64,000 nucleotides of DNA, from the NCBI GenBank assembly GCA_000155435.1, contig DS990264.1, forward strand, positions 68,615-132,614. The letters are read 5' to 3'. Position numbers and translations under genes: made by a program. Shown here one piece after another: positions 18,341-27,564 of the stretch. How positions within the stretch are numbered: the stretch's first letter is position 1; each line of letters begins with the position of its first letter. This stretch comes from Clostridiales bacterium 1_7_47FAA (GTDB taxonomy: Bacteria; Bacillota; Clostridia; Lachnospirales; Lachnospiraceae). The notes under the pieces were generated by a model. It made no database searches. It saw only the letters and a program-made list of their open reading frames with translations, and was not told the origin of the DNA.

Positions 18341-19444
18341 ATGTATGATTATTTAGTAGTAGGTGCGGGACTTTATGGAGCGGTATTTGCACATGAGGCA
18401 TTAAAAAAGGGAAAAAGGGTTTTGGTTATTGATAAGAGAACTAATATTGCTGGAAATATTTATACTGAGGAAATTGAGGGGATTAATGTGCATAAATATG
18501 GTGCACATATTTTTCATACAAATAATAAGCAGATATGGGAATACGTAAATCAGTTTGCGGAATTTAATCGTTTTACAAACTCACCAGTAGCAAATTACCG
18601 TGGTGAATTGTATTCACTGCCCTTTAATATGTATACTTTTAATAAAATGTGGGGAGTCGTAAAGCCAGAAGAGGCAGAAGCTAAAATTGAAGAGCAGAAA
18701 AAAATAGCGGGAATAAAGGAACCGAGAAATCTCGAAGAACAGGCAATTAGTTTGGTTGGCACCGATATTTATGAAAGATTGGTGAAAGGTTATACTGAAA
18801 AACAATGGGGAAGGCCATGCTCTGAGCTTCCTGCATTTATTATTAAACGGTTGCCAGTTAGATTTACTTTTGATAATAATTATTTTAATGCATTGTTTCA
18901 GGGAATTCCTGTGGGTGGATATACTAAAATGGTTGCCAATATGCTGAAAGGTGTTGAAGTAAAATTGGGCTTGGATTATCTGAAAAATAGGGAAGAGTAT
19001 GATAAAATGGCGATGAAAGTGATTTATACAGGCCCTATTGATGCATACTATGAATTTCAACTAGGGACATTAGAATATCGTTCTATTCGTTTTGAAACAG
19101 AGATACTAGATAAACCTAACTTTCAGGGTAATGCCGTAGTGAATTACACAGATGCTGAGACTCCATGGACAAGGGTTATAGAACATAAGTGGTTTGAAAT
19201 GGGGATGCAGCCCAAAACGGTTATTAGCCGTGAATTCAGTTCTGAGTGGAAACGTGGTGATGAACCTTACTATCCAGTGAATGATGAAAAGAATGGAGCA
19301 TTATATACAGAGTATAGAAAACTTGCAAATCGGGAAAAAAGAGTTTTAATTGGTGGAAGGCTGGGTGAATATAAATATTATGATATGGATGCTGTCATTT
19401 ATTCTGCATTAGATATGTGTGTAAGAGAACTGTCGATAAATTAA
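18341..19444 (+). CDS. glf: UDP-galactopyranose mutase
   Basis: This 367-residue flavoenzyme interconverts UDP-galactopyranose and UDP-galactofuranose. The FAD-binding fingerprint YLVVGAGLYGAVFAHEAL lies at the N-terminus, followed by RTNIAGNIYTE, HKYGAHIFHTNN, LPFNMYTFNKMWG, YTEKQWGRPCSELPAFIIKR and the C-terminal LIGGRLGEYKYYDMDAVI. All are conserved family blocks, including Arg and Tyr residues that bind the UDP-sugar. The frame is open from 18254, but AGAGGAGG (18326-18333) sits 7 nt before the ATG at 18341, where the Rossmann fold begins. It supplies the GlfT2-like enzyme encoded at 8282. A 279-bp gap with a possible promoter separates it from the mannose branch downstream. Confidence 0.95.
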   Translation: MYDYLVVGAGLYGAVFAHEALKKGKRVLVIDKRTNIAGNIYTEEIEGINVHKYGAHIFHTNNKQIWEYVNQFAEFNRFTNSPVANYRGELYSLPFNMYTFNKMWGVVKPEEAEAKIEEQKKIAGIKEPRNLEEQAISLVGTDIYERLVKGYTEKQWGRPCSELPAFIIKRLPVRFTFDNNYFNALFQGIPVGGYTKMVANMLKGVEVKLGLDYLKNREEYDKMAMKVIYTGPIDAYYEFQLGTLEYRSIRFETEILDKPNFQGNAVVNYTDAETPWTRVIEHKWFEMGMQPKTVISREFSSEWKRGDEPYYPVNDEKNGALYTEYRKLANREKRVLIGGRLGEYKYYDMDAVIYSALDMCVRELSIN

Positions 19445-19485
19445 AGATGAAGGCGCATTTAAGTGTTGATAGATAAAGTTAAGGT

Positions 19486-19514
19486 TTGCGCTATGCTATA
19501 TTTTGTAGTAAAAT
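19486..19514 (+). promoter_or_regulatory. Possible internal promoter before the GDP-mannose genes
   Basis: In the 279-bp gene-free interval 19445-19723, TTGCGC (19486-19491) and TAAAAT (19509-19514) are spaced by 17 nt. The interval also ends with AGCGCC...GGTCGTTTTTGC, which has no clear fold. This could give the four GDP-D-rhamnose genes independent expression. Support is hexamer similarity only. Confidence 0.3.
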
Positions 19515-19723
19515 GGTAGTCGGCGTTATATTCATGAGATTAGAAGGTTGAAAAAGAATGGAAGCGATGATTTATTTTTACAAAAGTATCGCAAGCAAGT
19601 TGGGATATGGTGGTCAATCGAAAATTGAATATGAGTTGAAATCAAGGTGAGTTCAGTAAAAGTGTTAAAAAGCGCCATTTAGGTCGTTTTTGCTTTGAGA
19701 AAAGTGAAAGGAGTAGATTAAGG

Positions 19724-20794
19724 ATGAAGTCTACCGCGTTAATCATGGCTGGAGGCAGGGGAGAGCGTTTTTGGCCGAAGAGCCGTCAGTATTTACCTAA
19801 GCAGTTTTTATCATTGACAGATGATGGAAAGACAATGATTCAGTTGACCGTAGAGAGGATTTCTTCATTTGTGGAAATGGAAGACATTTTTATCGCAACC
19901 AATAGGGATTACAAGAAATTAGCGATAGAACAGCTACCGGGAATTCCGGAACAAAATATTCTGTGTGAGCCTGTGGGAAGAAATACCGCGCCTTGTATTG
20001 GCTTAGGCGCTGCTTATATTTCTAAAAAGTATGATGATGCCATTATGCTTGTATTGCCATCAGATCATCTGATAAAGTTTAATAAAATGTATTTGACAAC
20101 ATTGGAAGATGCTTGTGGCATAGCAGAAAGGAATTCAAATTTGGTAACAATTGGGATTACCCCAGATTACCCCGAAACGGGGTATGGATATATTAAATTT
20201 GATACCCGCATAACTGAAGGACGGGCATATAAAGTTGAACGATTTGTGGAAAAACCAACCTTGGAGGTTGCCAAGGAATATCTTGCAACGGAGGAATATC
20301 TTTGGAATAGCGGCATGTTTATATGGAAGGTTTCTTCTATTTTGGATAACATGAGATTACATATGCCGGATACCTATGAGAAATTGATGAAAATAAGAGA
20401 ATCAATAGGAAAATCGGATGAGGAAGCTGTCTTAGAGCAGGAGTTTCGTTCCATGGAATCTCAATCCATTGATTATGGGATTATGGAAAAGGCCGAAGAT
20501 ATTTATATTTTACCGGGAACCTTTGGTTGGGATGATGTGGGATCATGGTTGGCAGTCGAACGAATTAAAAAGAGTAATGAGTTTGGAAATGTGGTAAGTG
20601 GGAATATTATAACTGTGAATACAAAGAATTGTGTGATTCAGGGGGATAAGAAGCTAATAGCAACAATTGGGTTGGAAGATTTAATCGTGGTTGATACAGA
20701 TGATGCTACTTTAATCTGTGCGAAAGACAGCGCAGGAGATATAAAAAAAGTAATTGAAAATTTGAAAATATGTAATAGAGATGAGTATATTTAA
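19724..20794 (+). CDS. manC: Mannose-1-phosphate guanylyltransferase
   Basis: This 356-residue enzyme makes GDP-mannose from Man-1-P and GTP. The nucleotidyltransferase signature LIMAGGRGERFWPKSRQYLP is at residues 6-25, then QNILCEPVGRNTAPCIGLGA, MLVLPSDHLI, TGYGYIKF, FVEKPTLEVAKEYL, YLWNSGMFIWK and GWDDVGSW. It is the short, single-function form without the C-terminal phosphomannose isomerase domain; no isomerase gene is seen in the window, so Man-6-P must come from elsewhere. AAAGGAG precedes the ATG. It is followed after 11 nt by Gmd, so GDP-mannose is clearly directed to a deoxysugar. Confidence 0.95.
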   Translation: MKSTALIMAGGRGERFWPKSRQYLPKQFLSLTDDGKTMIQLTVERISSFVEMEDIFIATNRDYKKLAIEQLPGIPEQNILCEPVGRNTAPCIGLGAAYISKKYDDAIMLVLPSDHLIKFNKMYLTTLEDACGIAERNSNLVTIGITPDYPETGYGYIKFDTRITEGRAYKVERFVEKPTLEVAKEYLATEEYLWNSGMFIWKVSSILDNMRLHMPDTYEKLMKIRESIGKSDEEAVLEQEFRSMESQSIDYGIMEKAEDIYILPGTFGWDDVGSWLAVERIKKSNEFGNVVSGNIITVNTKNCVIQGDKKLIATIGLEDLIVVDTDDATLICAKDSAGDIKKVIENLKICNRDEYI

Positions 20795-20805
20795 GGAGAG
20801 AGACA

Positions 20806-21840
20806 ATGAAGCATGCATTAATTACAGGTATTACTGGACAGGATGGCTCTTATCTTGCAGAACTGCTGTTGGAAAAGGGATATGAAGTTTATGGTATTAT
20901 GAGACGAAAAAGTGTCGTAGATTATGGAAATGTTGGTCACATTAAGGATAAGGTTCACTTTATTTATGCAGATATGACAGATTTGGTATCATTGGTGAAT
21001 GCCATGAGAATTTCACAGGCAGATGAAGTATATAACTTAGCTGCTCAATCGTTTGTGGCGACCAGTTGGGAACAGCCTATAGCAACGGCAGATATTGATG
21101 CAATTGGTGTAACGAATATGCTTGAGGCAATCCGCACTGTAAAACCGGAGAGTCATTTTTATCAGGCATCTACCAGTGAAATGTTTGGATTGGTACAGGA
21201 AATGCCGCAGACAGAGAAAACACCGTTCTACCCAAGGAGTCCATATGGTGTGGCTAAATTATATGGACATTGGATTACTAAGAATTATAGGGAAAGTTAT
21301 GATATGTTTGCATGTAGCGGTATCCTTTTTAATCATGAAAGTGAGCGTCGCGGTAAGGAATTTGTCACCAGAAAGATTACAGATGCTGTAGCAAGAATCA
21401 AATTAGGTGTGCAGGATTATGTGGAATTAGGAAATATGGATTCTAAGCGCGATTGGGGACACTCCAAAGATTATGTACGTGCTATGTGGCTGATGTTGCA
21501 GCAAGAGAAGCCGGATGATTATGTAATTGCGACCAATGAAACGCGTACTGTAAGAGAGTTTGTAGAGACGGCTTTTACACATGTAGGAATAAAGGTTGAG
21601 TGGCGTGGATATGGTGTTGATGAAGTCGGTATTAATAAGGAGAATGGAAGTATAATCGTTAAGGTGAATAAGCAGTTTTTTCGACCAGCAGAGGTAGATG
21701 TACTACTCGGCAACCCCAAGAAGGCAGATACTGAATTGAAATGGGTTAGAGAAATTCCTTTTAGGGAATTAGTTACAAGAATGGTAGATAATGACATGTC
21801 CCTTGTTGCAGAAGAGATAAAAATTGCCAATTTAAAATAG
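20806..21840 (+). CDS. gmd: GDP-mannose 4,6-dehydratase
   Basis: This 344-residue short-chain dehydratase makes GDP-4-keto-6-deoxymannose. The NADP-binding loop is TGITGQDGSYLAELLLEKGY (residues 6-25). The catalytic region has STSEMFG and YPRSPYGVAKLYGHW with the Tyr-x-x-x-Lys pair. FNHESERRGKEFVTRKI and SKRDWGHSKDYVRAMWLMLQ are diagnostic of Gmd, and the C-terminal FRPAEVDVLLGNPKKA is also characteristic. GGAGAGAG lies just before the ATG. Its product feeds the reductase encoded 16 nt downstream. Confidence 0.96.
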   Translation: MKHALITGITGQDGSYLAELLLEKGYEVYGIMRRKSVVDYGNVGHIKDKVHFIYADMTDLVSLVNAMRISQADEVYNLAAQSFVATSWEQPIATADIDAIGVTNMLEAIRTVKPESHFYQASTSEMFGLVQEMPQTEKTPFYPRSPYGVAKLYGHWITKNYRESYDMFACSGILFNHESERRGKEFVTRKITDAVARIKLGVQDYVELGNMDSKRDWGHSKDYVRAMWLMLQQEKPDDYVIATNETRTVREFVETAFTHVGIKVEWRGYGVDEVGINKENGSIIVKVNKQFFRPAEVDVLLGNPKKADTELKWVREIPFRELVTRMVDNDMSLVAEEIKIANLK

Positions 21841-21856
21841 GAATAATGGGAGGCTT

Positions 21857-22798
21857 ATGAAGAAAGCATTAATTATAGGTGCAGCAGGCTTTGTAGGTGG
21901 ATATTTAATAGATTATATACAGAAAAAATGTGTATGGTCTATTATTGCAACTAAGATGCCTTACGAAGATTTTGAATATCCAGAGGTGAAAATTTGTAAT
22001 TTGGATATTATGGATAAGGATTCCATCGTTAACTTATTGAGGGAGATACATCCTGACTATATATTTCATTTGGCAGCTCAGAGTTCGGTCGCCTTATCCT
22101 GGAAAAATCCGGGTTTAACTGTAGATGTTAATATAAAGGGAAGTTTGAATCTTCTGGACGCTGTCAGGGAACTGGATTATGTTCCTAGAGTAATGCTGAT
22201 TGGATCTGGCGAGGAGTACGGCTTTGTCCTTCGAGATGAGGTGCCAATTCGAGAGGAGAATGTTTTAAGACCAGGGAATATTTATGCTGCTACTAAGGCA
22301 TGCCAAAATATGCTAGGAAAAATTTATTTTCAGGCATATGGTATGGATATTGTGATGATAAGAGCCTTTAATCATATCGGTCCTAATCAGGCGCCAATCT
22401 TTGTAGTGTCAGACTTCTGTAAACAGGTAGTTGAGATTGAAAAGGAATTGAGGGAGCCTGTATTGTATGTAGGTAATCTTAGTGCAAGGCGTGACTTTTC
22501 TGATGTGCGTGATGTGGTAAGGGCATATACTTTTCTAATGGAATCTGGAGTTGCGGGACAAACTTATAATGTGGGGTCTGGGGAGGCGGTGTCAATCGGA
22601 GAGATATTACAGCTTATTTTAGAATTTTCCTTAAAACAAATAAATGTTGAAGTTGATTCGAATAGAATCCGGCCCGTAGATATACCTATTATTGAGGCAG
22701 ATATTGAAAAATTAGTTAGCTGTACTGGTTGGAAAAGAGAAATCACTCTCAGAGATACTATAAAAGAGACATTAGACTATTGGAGAGCCCGACTGTAG
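21857..22798 (+). CDS. rmd: GDP-6-deoxy-D-mannose reductase (Rmd-like)
   Basis: This 313-residue extended SDR should reduce GDP-4-keto-6-deoxymannose to GDP-D-rhamnose. The N-terminal nucleotide loop is ALIIGAAGFVGGYLIDYI. The active site shows GSGEEYGFV and NIYAATKACQNMLGKIY (Tyr-x-x-x-Lys). RAFNHIGPNQAP, LYVGNLSARRDFSDVRDVV and TYNVGSGEAVSIGEIL line up well with Pseudomonas Rmd rather than GDP-fucose synthase, which carries a different C-terminal region. A GDP-6-deoxytalose-forming reductase is the main alternative. A clear GGGAGG ribosome site is present. With mutase, ManC and Gmd it completes a GDP-D-rhamnose route. Confidence 0.85.
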   Translation: MKKALIIGAAGFVGGYLIDYIQKKCVWSIIATKMPYEDFEYPEVKICNLDIMDKDSIVNLLREIHPDYIFHLAAQSSVALSWKNPGLTVDVNIKGSLNLLDAVRELDYVPRVMLIGSGEEYGFVLRDEVPIREENVLRPGNIYAATKACQNMLGKIYFQAYGMDIVMIRAFNHIGPNQAPIFVVSDFCKQVVEIEKELREPVLYVGNLSARRDFSDVRDVVRAYTFLMESGVAGQTYNVGSGEAVSIGEILQLILEFSLKQINVEVDSNRIRPVDIPIIEADIEKLVSCTGWKREITLRDTIKETLDYWRARL

Positions 22799-22821
22799 AT
22801 ACTGGAATGTAGAGGGAGAGA

Positions 22822-24540
22822 ATGAATAGCAGGATTAGAGAAATCTGGAATATGTGGAAAAATCGTGACCTCGAAGACTGTGATTTGGTTCGTGAACTGA
22901 AAGAAATTGAGAACGATGAAGAGGGTATTATAGATAGATTTTATAAGGATCTGGAATTTGGAACTGGAGGATTGCGTGGCATTATTGGAGTAGGAAATAA
23001 TCGTATGAATATCTATACGGTGGCTAAGGTCTCTCAAGGTTATGCCGATTATTTGAGTCGAACTAGCACTTCACAATCAATTGCAATTGCATATGACAGC
23101 CGCATAAATTCTGAGGTTTTTGCCAGAACGGCGGCAGAGGTTTTTGCCGCAAATGGAATTAAGGTATATATATATAAGGAGTTAATGCCTACGCCGGCGC
23201 TGTCTTTTGCTATTCGCTATTTAGGATGTTCTGGTGGAGTGGTAATTACAGCAAGTCATAATCCTTCTAAGTATAATGGATATAAAGTATATGGGGCTGA
23301 TGGCTGCCAGATTACTACAGATGTAGCAAAGGATATATTAGAATATATCAATAGGGTGGACATATTTTTGGATATAAAGAAAAGGTCATTTACAGATGCT
23401 TTGATAGAGGGGAGTATATCTTTTATTGAAGAGGAAGTAATTGATAAATATATCGCAGCGGTTTCGTCAGAGTCATTAAGCAATGTGGAGTTAAATGAAA
23501 ATGTATCAATTGTATATACCCCATTGAACGGAGCCGGGCGATATTGTGTTACGAGAGTGTTGAGAGAAAACGGCTACAAAAATATTGTCATTGTAAAGGA
23601 ACAGGAGTTTCCGGATGGTAGTTTTCCTACCTGCCCCTATCCTAACCCTGAGATTTCTGATGCTATGAAGCTAGGGATTGACTATGCAATACGGACAGAA
23701 AGTGAATTGGTATTGGCGACGGATCCGGATTGTGACAGAGTTGGAATCGCAGTGAAGAATGGGCCAGATTATAAACTTTTAACAGGGAATGAGACCGGCA
23801 TGCTACTATTGGATTATATTTGCAAACAGCGGAATATGTTGGGGACAATGCCGAATCATCCAGTTGCTTTTAAAAGTATAGTTACGATTGATATGGCAAT
23901 AAAAATTGCTGAGTATTATGGGGTAGAAATGCAGGAGGTGCTGACAGGGTTTAAATTTATTGGTGAGCAAATTGGATATTTAGAGGAAAAAGGGGAGAAG
24001 GAAAGGTTTATCTTTGGGTTTGAGGAAAGCTATGGGTATCTGTCTGGTACGTATGTGAGGGATAAAGATGGAGTGAATGCCTCCCTTTTGATATGTGAGA
24101 TGTTTGCATATTATAAAGAACAGGGAAAAACCTTGCTGGAAGTATTGAATTCTTTATATGCTCAATTCGGCTATTGCTTGAACAGTCAGCGTTGTTATCA
24201 ATTTGAAGGTGTAGAAGGTTTAAAAAAAATGAATATGATAATGCAGTCTCTTCGAGAAGAAAGATTAGCTGAAATTGCTGGAAGAAGGGTCCTGGCAGTG
24301 AAGGATTATAAAAAATCAATAATTAAGTACCAGGATAATACAGAGGAGGTAATATATCTTCCTAAATCAAATGTTCTAAAATTTATCTTGGAGGGAAATT
24401 CTTCGATTGTTGTTAGGCCTTCGGGAACAGAACCTAAAATGAAGGCATACTTTTCCGTTAGTGCAGAAACACAAAAAAAAGCGGAGGCACTAAGGAGGCA
24501 AATGGAAGAAGAATGTGATGATTTTTTTATGATAATTTAA
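22822..24540 (+). CDS. Phosphomannomutase / phosphoglucomutase
   Basis: This 572-residue alpha-D-phosphohexomutase is of the long (PgcA-type) form. The phosphoserine loop is VVITASHNPSKYNGYKVYG (Ser near residue 146), the metal loop is LATDPDCDRVGIAVK, the sugar-binding loop is GFEESYGYL, and the C-terminal phosphate-binding loop is VVRPSGTEPKMKAYF. In this operon it most likely converts Man-6-P to Man-1-P for ManC, although the subfamily also accepts glucose phosphates. It is the last gene of the AT-rich locus; the next stretch holds a decayed membrane gene and the IS66 composite. Confidence 0.9.
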   Translation: MNSRIREIWNMWKNRDLEDCDLVRELKEIENDEEGIIDRFYKDLEFGTGGLRGIIGVGNNRMNIYTVAKVSQGYADYLSRTSTSQSIAIAYDSRINSEVFARTAAEVFAANGIKVYIYKELMPTPALSFAIRYLGCSGGVVITASHNPSKYNGYKVYGADGCQITTDVAKDILEYINRVDIFLDIKKRSFTDALIEGSISFIEEEVIDKYIAAVSSESLSNVELNENVSIVYTPLNGAGRYCVTRVLRENGYKNIVIVKEQEFPDGSFPTCPYPNPEISDAMKLGIDYAIRTESELVLATDPDCDRVGIAVKNGPDYKLLTGNETGMLLLDYICKQRNMLGTMPNHPVAFKSIVTIDMAIKIAEYYGVEMQEVLTGFKFIGEQIGYLEEKGEKERFIFGFEESYGYLSGTYVRDKDGVNASLLICEMFAYYKEQGKTLLEVLNSLYAQFGYCLNSQRCYQFEGVEGLKKMNMIMQSLREERLAEIAGRRVLAVKDYKKSIIKYQDNTEEVIYLPKSNVLKFILEGNSSIVVRPSGTEPKMKAYFSVSAETQKKAEALRRQMEEECDDFFMII

Positions 24541-24565
24541 GCTGGATAGTAAATAGGGAATAAGA

Positions 24566-24731
24566 TTGAAAAAGATAACTGTCTCCTGGTGGTCGTGGGT
24601 TTATTATACTTATGTTGGTTTTCTGCTGTTTTCCATTTGGTGTGTTTCTTATGTGGAAGTATAAACGGTTCCCGAAAGTGATATGTATTCTCATTACAGT
24701 ATGTTTGTTTTGGTTGCGGTTGTTGCCTTGA
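24566..24731 (+). pseudogene. Remnant of a small membrane protein
   Basis: Frame 1 reads SWWSWVYYTYVG, then another frame reads VFCCFPFGVFLMWKYKRFPK and ends VCLFWLRLLP at a TGA. The WW...FP-G-LMWKYK pattern is a recurrent C-terminal membrane module in Firmicutes proteins that carry an N-terminal zinc ribbon. One frameshift near 24600 splits it and the N-terminal part is absent. No clear ribosome site is present. It is probably a decayed fragment at the border between the polysaccharide locus and the insertion sequences. Confidence 0.4.
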
Positions 24732-24772
24732 CAGAATGTTGATATTTTGTAAACTATTTAATGGTAGAGTTA

Positions 24773-24780
24773 GATACTCA
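24773..24780. repeat. Left copy of 8-bp target duplication GATACTCA
   Basis: GATACTCA directly abuts the terminal GTAAGCGCC of the IS66 composite. The identical octamer abuts the outermost right end at 28783-28790. IS66 family elements make 8-bp duplications, so this pair marks one transposition event for the whole 4.0-kb unit. Confidence 0.8.
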
Positions 24781-24929
24781 GTAAGCGCCAAGTATTAGGG
24801 GGGCTGGCGCTTTGCTACCAAATGCTCCATAATAGTAGATAGCTAGATGCAAGCATGTTACTCTGGAATACAATATATCCCATTGTCAGATGCGAGCACT
24901 TCACTACATATTTATGGAGGTGTTGAAAA

Positions 24930-25352
24930 ATGTCCCGTTACAATGCCAGAGTACCGGCTGACAAGCAATACCAGCTGATCATGGAATGCAGGAGCAGCGG
25001 TCTCACTGATTTTCAGTGGTGTAAGGAACATGGGATCCATCCAGGAACCTTTTACAACTGGGTCAGCAGACTCAGAAAGAAAGCCTGCTGTGAGATTCCT
25101 GAATCCATTTCCAAAGTAGAACCAACGCCATCGCCTGCTCAGGATGTGGTCCGTTTAAACTTCAATCCAAAGGAAGAAAGGACGGAACCGATGTTTCCAG
25201 TCCAGCCAGCGTTAGGGAATCCATCCAGAATCTCAGAACTATCTGCAAGGATAGAAATATCGCTTGGCGGTGCGACAATCCGTATTGCCAATGGTGCGGA
25301 TCCTGCCATATTGGAACGTATCCTCAGCTTTGTGGGAGGCACGGTATGCTAG
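24930..25352 (+). CDS. tnpA: IS66 TnpA (orf1), truncated copy
   Basis: This 140-residue IS66 accessory protein has the N-terminal helix-turn-helix region SRYNARVPADKQYQLIMECR and CKEHGIHPGTFYNWVSRLRK, typical of TnpA/TnpS DNA-binding proteins. GGAGG lies 10 nt before the ATG. It overlaps tnpB by 7 nt, the usual coupling in this family. It belongs to the plus-strand IS66 copy, which lacks tnpC; it could act only in trans for the neighbouring copy. The minus-strand paralogue at 28194-28616 is similar but clearly diverged in its central region. Confidence 0.9.
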   Translation: MSRYNARVPADKQYQLIMECRSSGLTDFQWCKEHGIHPGTFYNWVSRLRKKACCEIPESISKVEPTPSPAQDVVRLNFNPKEERTEPMFPVQPALGNPSRISELSARIEISLGGATIRIANGADPAILERILSFVGGTVC

Positions 25353-25690
25353 GTGATATCTCCGTGGCGGACAACATTTATATCGTGTGCGGCACAACCG
25401 ATATGCGTAAATCCATCGATGGTCTCTGCAGCATTATACGGGACAAGCTTTCCATGAATCCAGACCAGTCATCCCTGTTCCTGTTTTGTGGGAAACGATG
25501 TGACCGGATCAAGGTCCTGCTCCATGAACCAGATGGATATGTTCTCCTTTATAAAAGGCTGAGCGTTACACAGGGCCGGTACCGCTGGTCACGGAAAAGT
25601 TCCGAAGCCCAGGCAATTACCTGGCGTCAGCTGGATTGGCTGCTCAGTGGACTGGATATGGAACAGCCCAAAGCAATCCAGACCAGATAA
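25346..25690 (+). CDS. tnpB: IS66 TnpB (orf2), truncated copy
   Basis: This 114-residue TnpB accessory protein of IS66 shows the hallmark IYIVCGTTDMRKSIDGLCSI at residues 12-31, then SLFLFCGKRCDRIKVLLHEP, DGYVLLYKRL and QAITWRQLDWLLSGLD. Its exact role is unknown, but it is needed for transposition in characterised IS66 elements. The ATG overlaps the end of tnpA. The sequence after its stop resembles the tnpB-tnpC spacer of the second copy for about 160 bp before the inner end of that copy begins at 25856, so tnpC of this element is missing. Confidence 0.9.
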   Translation: MLGDISVADNIYIVCGTTDMRKSIDGLCSIIRDKLSMNPDQSSLFLFCGKRCDRIKVLLHEPDGYVLLYKRLSVTQGRYRWSRKSSEAQAITWRQLDWLLSGLDMEQPKAIQTR

Positions 25691-25929
25691 AAAATCCATC
25701 GTGAAATTGCCGAAATGTTCCGGCGGCATTTCGGCTGTATGTGTGGATAACCGCTTTGCTTCTTCACCAGAGAGGGGTAACTTCTGCGTGATAACTGTTT
25801 CATCGGATTTCATGGTATTTTGAGGTATCTGTGGCAGTAAATATCGTGGTTTATCGTAAGCGCCAAGTGTTAGGGTATCCCAACACATCTACCCTGGCAC
25901 CAACATGTGATGTCAGGGGTGCGAGCGTT

Positions 25930-27564
25930 TTACTCTGATTTCTTGTTACATTCTATCCTGGCTTTTTCACTCCACGGTGCGAGATCCTGGATCCCTGCAT
26001 CGGTAGTATCTTTGCCAGGGCGGCTGTCAAGCAGGTATTGCAGATAATTGTATGGGTGCAGTCCATTCGCTTTTGCCATCTCTACCATGGTATAAACTAC
26101 CATACTCGCATTCGCACCATCCTGGCTGTCGCTGAACAGCCAGTTTTTGCGGCCCAGGGTTAGTGGGCGGATTGAATTCTCCGATGGATTATTGCTCAGG
26201 TTGCATCGGCCATCTTCGAGATATGTCATCAGCGTGTCTTTTCGATTTCGGATATAAGTCACGGCCCGCTCCATGCGGCTTCCCTTTTCCGGGTGCTGCG
26301 CATCCAGCCAGCGCGTGAAACCTTCCACGACCGGCTTTTGGTCCTTCTGGCGCCGTTTGTAAACCTGCATATAAGACAGTTCCTTTTCCTTGTAGCTGCG
26401 TTCATACTCAAACAGCTTGTTACAATACAGAACTCATTGAACTGCCGGATGGCTGTAGTCCTTATCATGCCCGTTTGGAATGGCTTCAATCAGATATCTC
26501 CGGATATGGGCATAGCAACAGCATCTTCGGATATTTTTCAGCTTGTTATAACCACTGTAACCATCCACCATGATATAAGCACCATCCGCGATTCCTTTCA
26601 AAAAGCTGGCGGCATGTTCTCCGGCACGCGTCTTTGAATAATGGTACAGGACGATAGGCGGCAGCCTGTCTTCCCCGGAACGCATCAGCCAGACATAGGA
26701 CTTACCCTGCGGTCTCCGGCCAGGTTCTTTTAAGACCAGGATGGGCGTTTCATCTGCCATTAGGAAATGCCGTTTCAGCAGTTCACGGTGAAAGTAGCCA
26801 TACACGGGTTTCAGATAATTCCGGGAACAGGTGATGATCCAACCCGCCATGGTCGTTCTGCTGATGCTGACTCCAAGGAGTTCAAATCCTTTTTCCTGTC
26901 GATACAGCGGAAGTGCATCTGCGTACTTTTCATACATGATGTGCGACACAAGGGATGAGGAGGCATAACCACCGGGTATCAGGGCCGGGATTCCTTCATC
27001 CTTGATAAACTGTGAATCTTCCATATCCTTGCTGACAGGGCACCCATAAGTGGCTGCAACGTACACAATACGTTCCAGCTTTGCTTTGGTGTAGCGCAGT
27101 TCTGTCCTGATTTCTTCATGGCCGATTGGAACCATCATGGTTCCACAGGCAGGGCACTGTTTTTCTTTGTCTGTCAGTGTATCCACCTCTTCATAGTGGA
27201 TTGGCAGATTTGCGAACATCTCGTCATAGTTCGCTTTGGGCTTACGTCCTCGTTTGCCGGCTTTCATTTCGATAAACTCCGGAATCGGTTCTTCCTCGGA
27301 ATCAGGGCGGGAGAAAAGATTCATCTGACCGGGCATGTCACTGCGCCGTTCACTGGAACTGCCAAACAGCTTCTGCTTGAAATATTCAAGCTGTGCCTGT
27401 AGATTTGAAATGATCCGGTCTTTTTCATCGTCCTTTGCATTGCGTTCTTCCAGCATCTTTTGCAGGGATAGGGTCAGATCATTCTGGGTACGGATGGTTG
27501 TATTCAGTTGTGAGATTGTATCCTTCAATTCCTTGAACTGGATGTCCTTTGCACTGGCTGCCAT
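25930..27564 (-). pseudogene. tnpC: IS66 TnpC transposase with one in-frame TGA
   Basis: Read on the minus strand, the frame is continuous for about 544 codons except for a single TGA at 26434-26436 after SHPAVQ, which splits it into 376 residues and a tail of about 168. The N-terminal coiled-coil region (residues 1-65) is followed by the zinc-type CPACGTMM block and the DDE catalytic domain with MADETPILVLKEPGRRPQGK and YIMVDGYSGYNKL. The tail carries NLSNNPSENSIRPLTLGRKN, with the catalytic Glu. Both halves match the family well, so a point change (probably GGA to TGA) is the likely cause. Truncation removes the last catalytic residue. Confidence 0.9.

Noticed and set aside
21857-22798. GDP-L-fucose synthase
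   Set aside because: The RAFNHIGPNQ and RRDFSDVRDVV blocks and the C-terminus follow Rmd; Fcl-specific features are not seen.
26434-26436. Selenocysteine or programmed read-through at the TnpC TGA
   Set aside because: No reason for selenocysteine in IS66 TnpC, family position is Gly, and no SECIS-like fold was evident; a point mutation is simpler.
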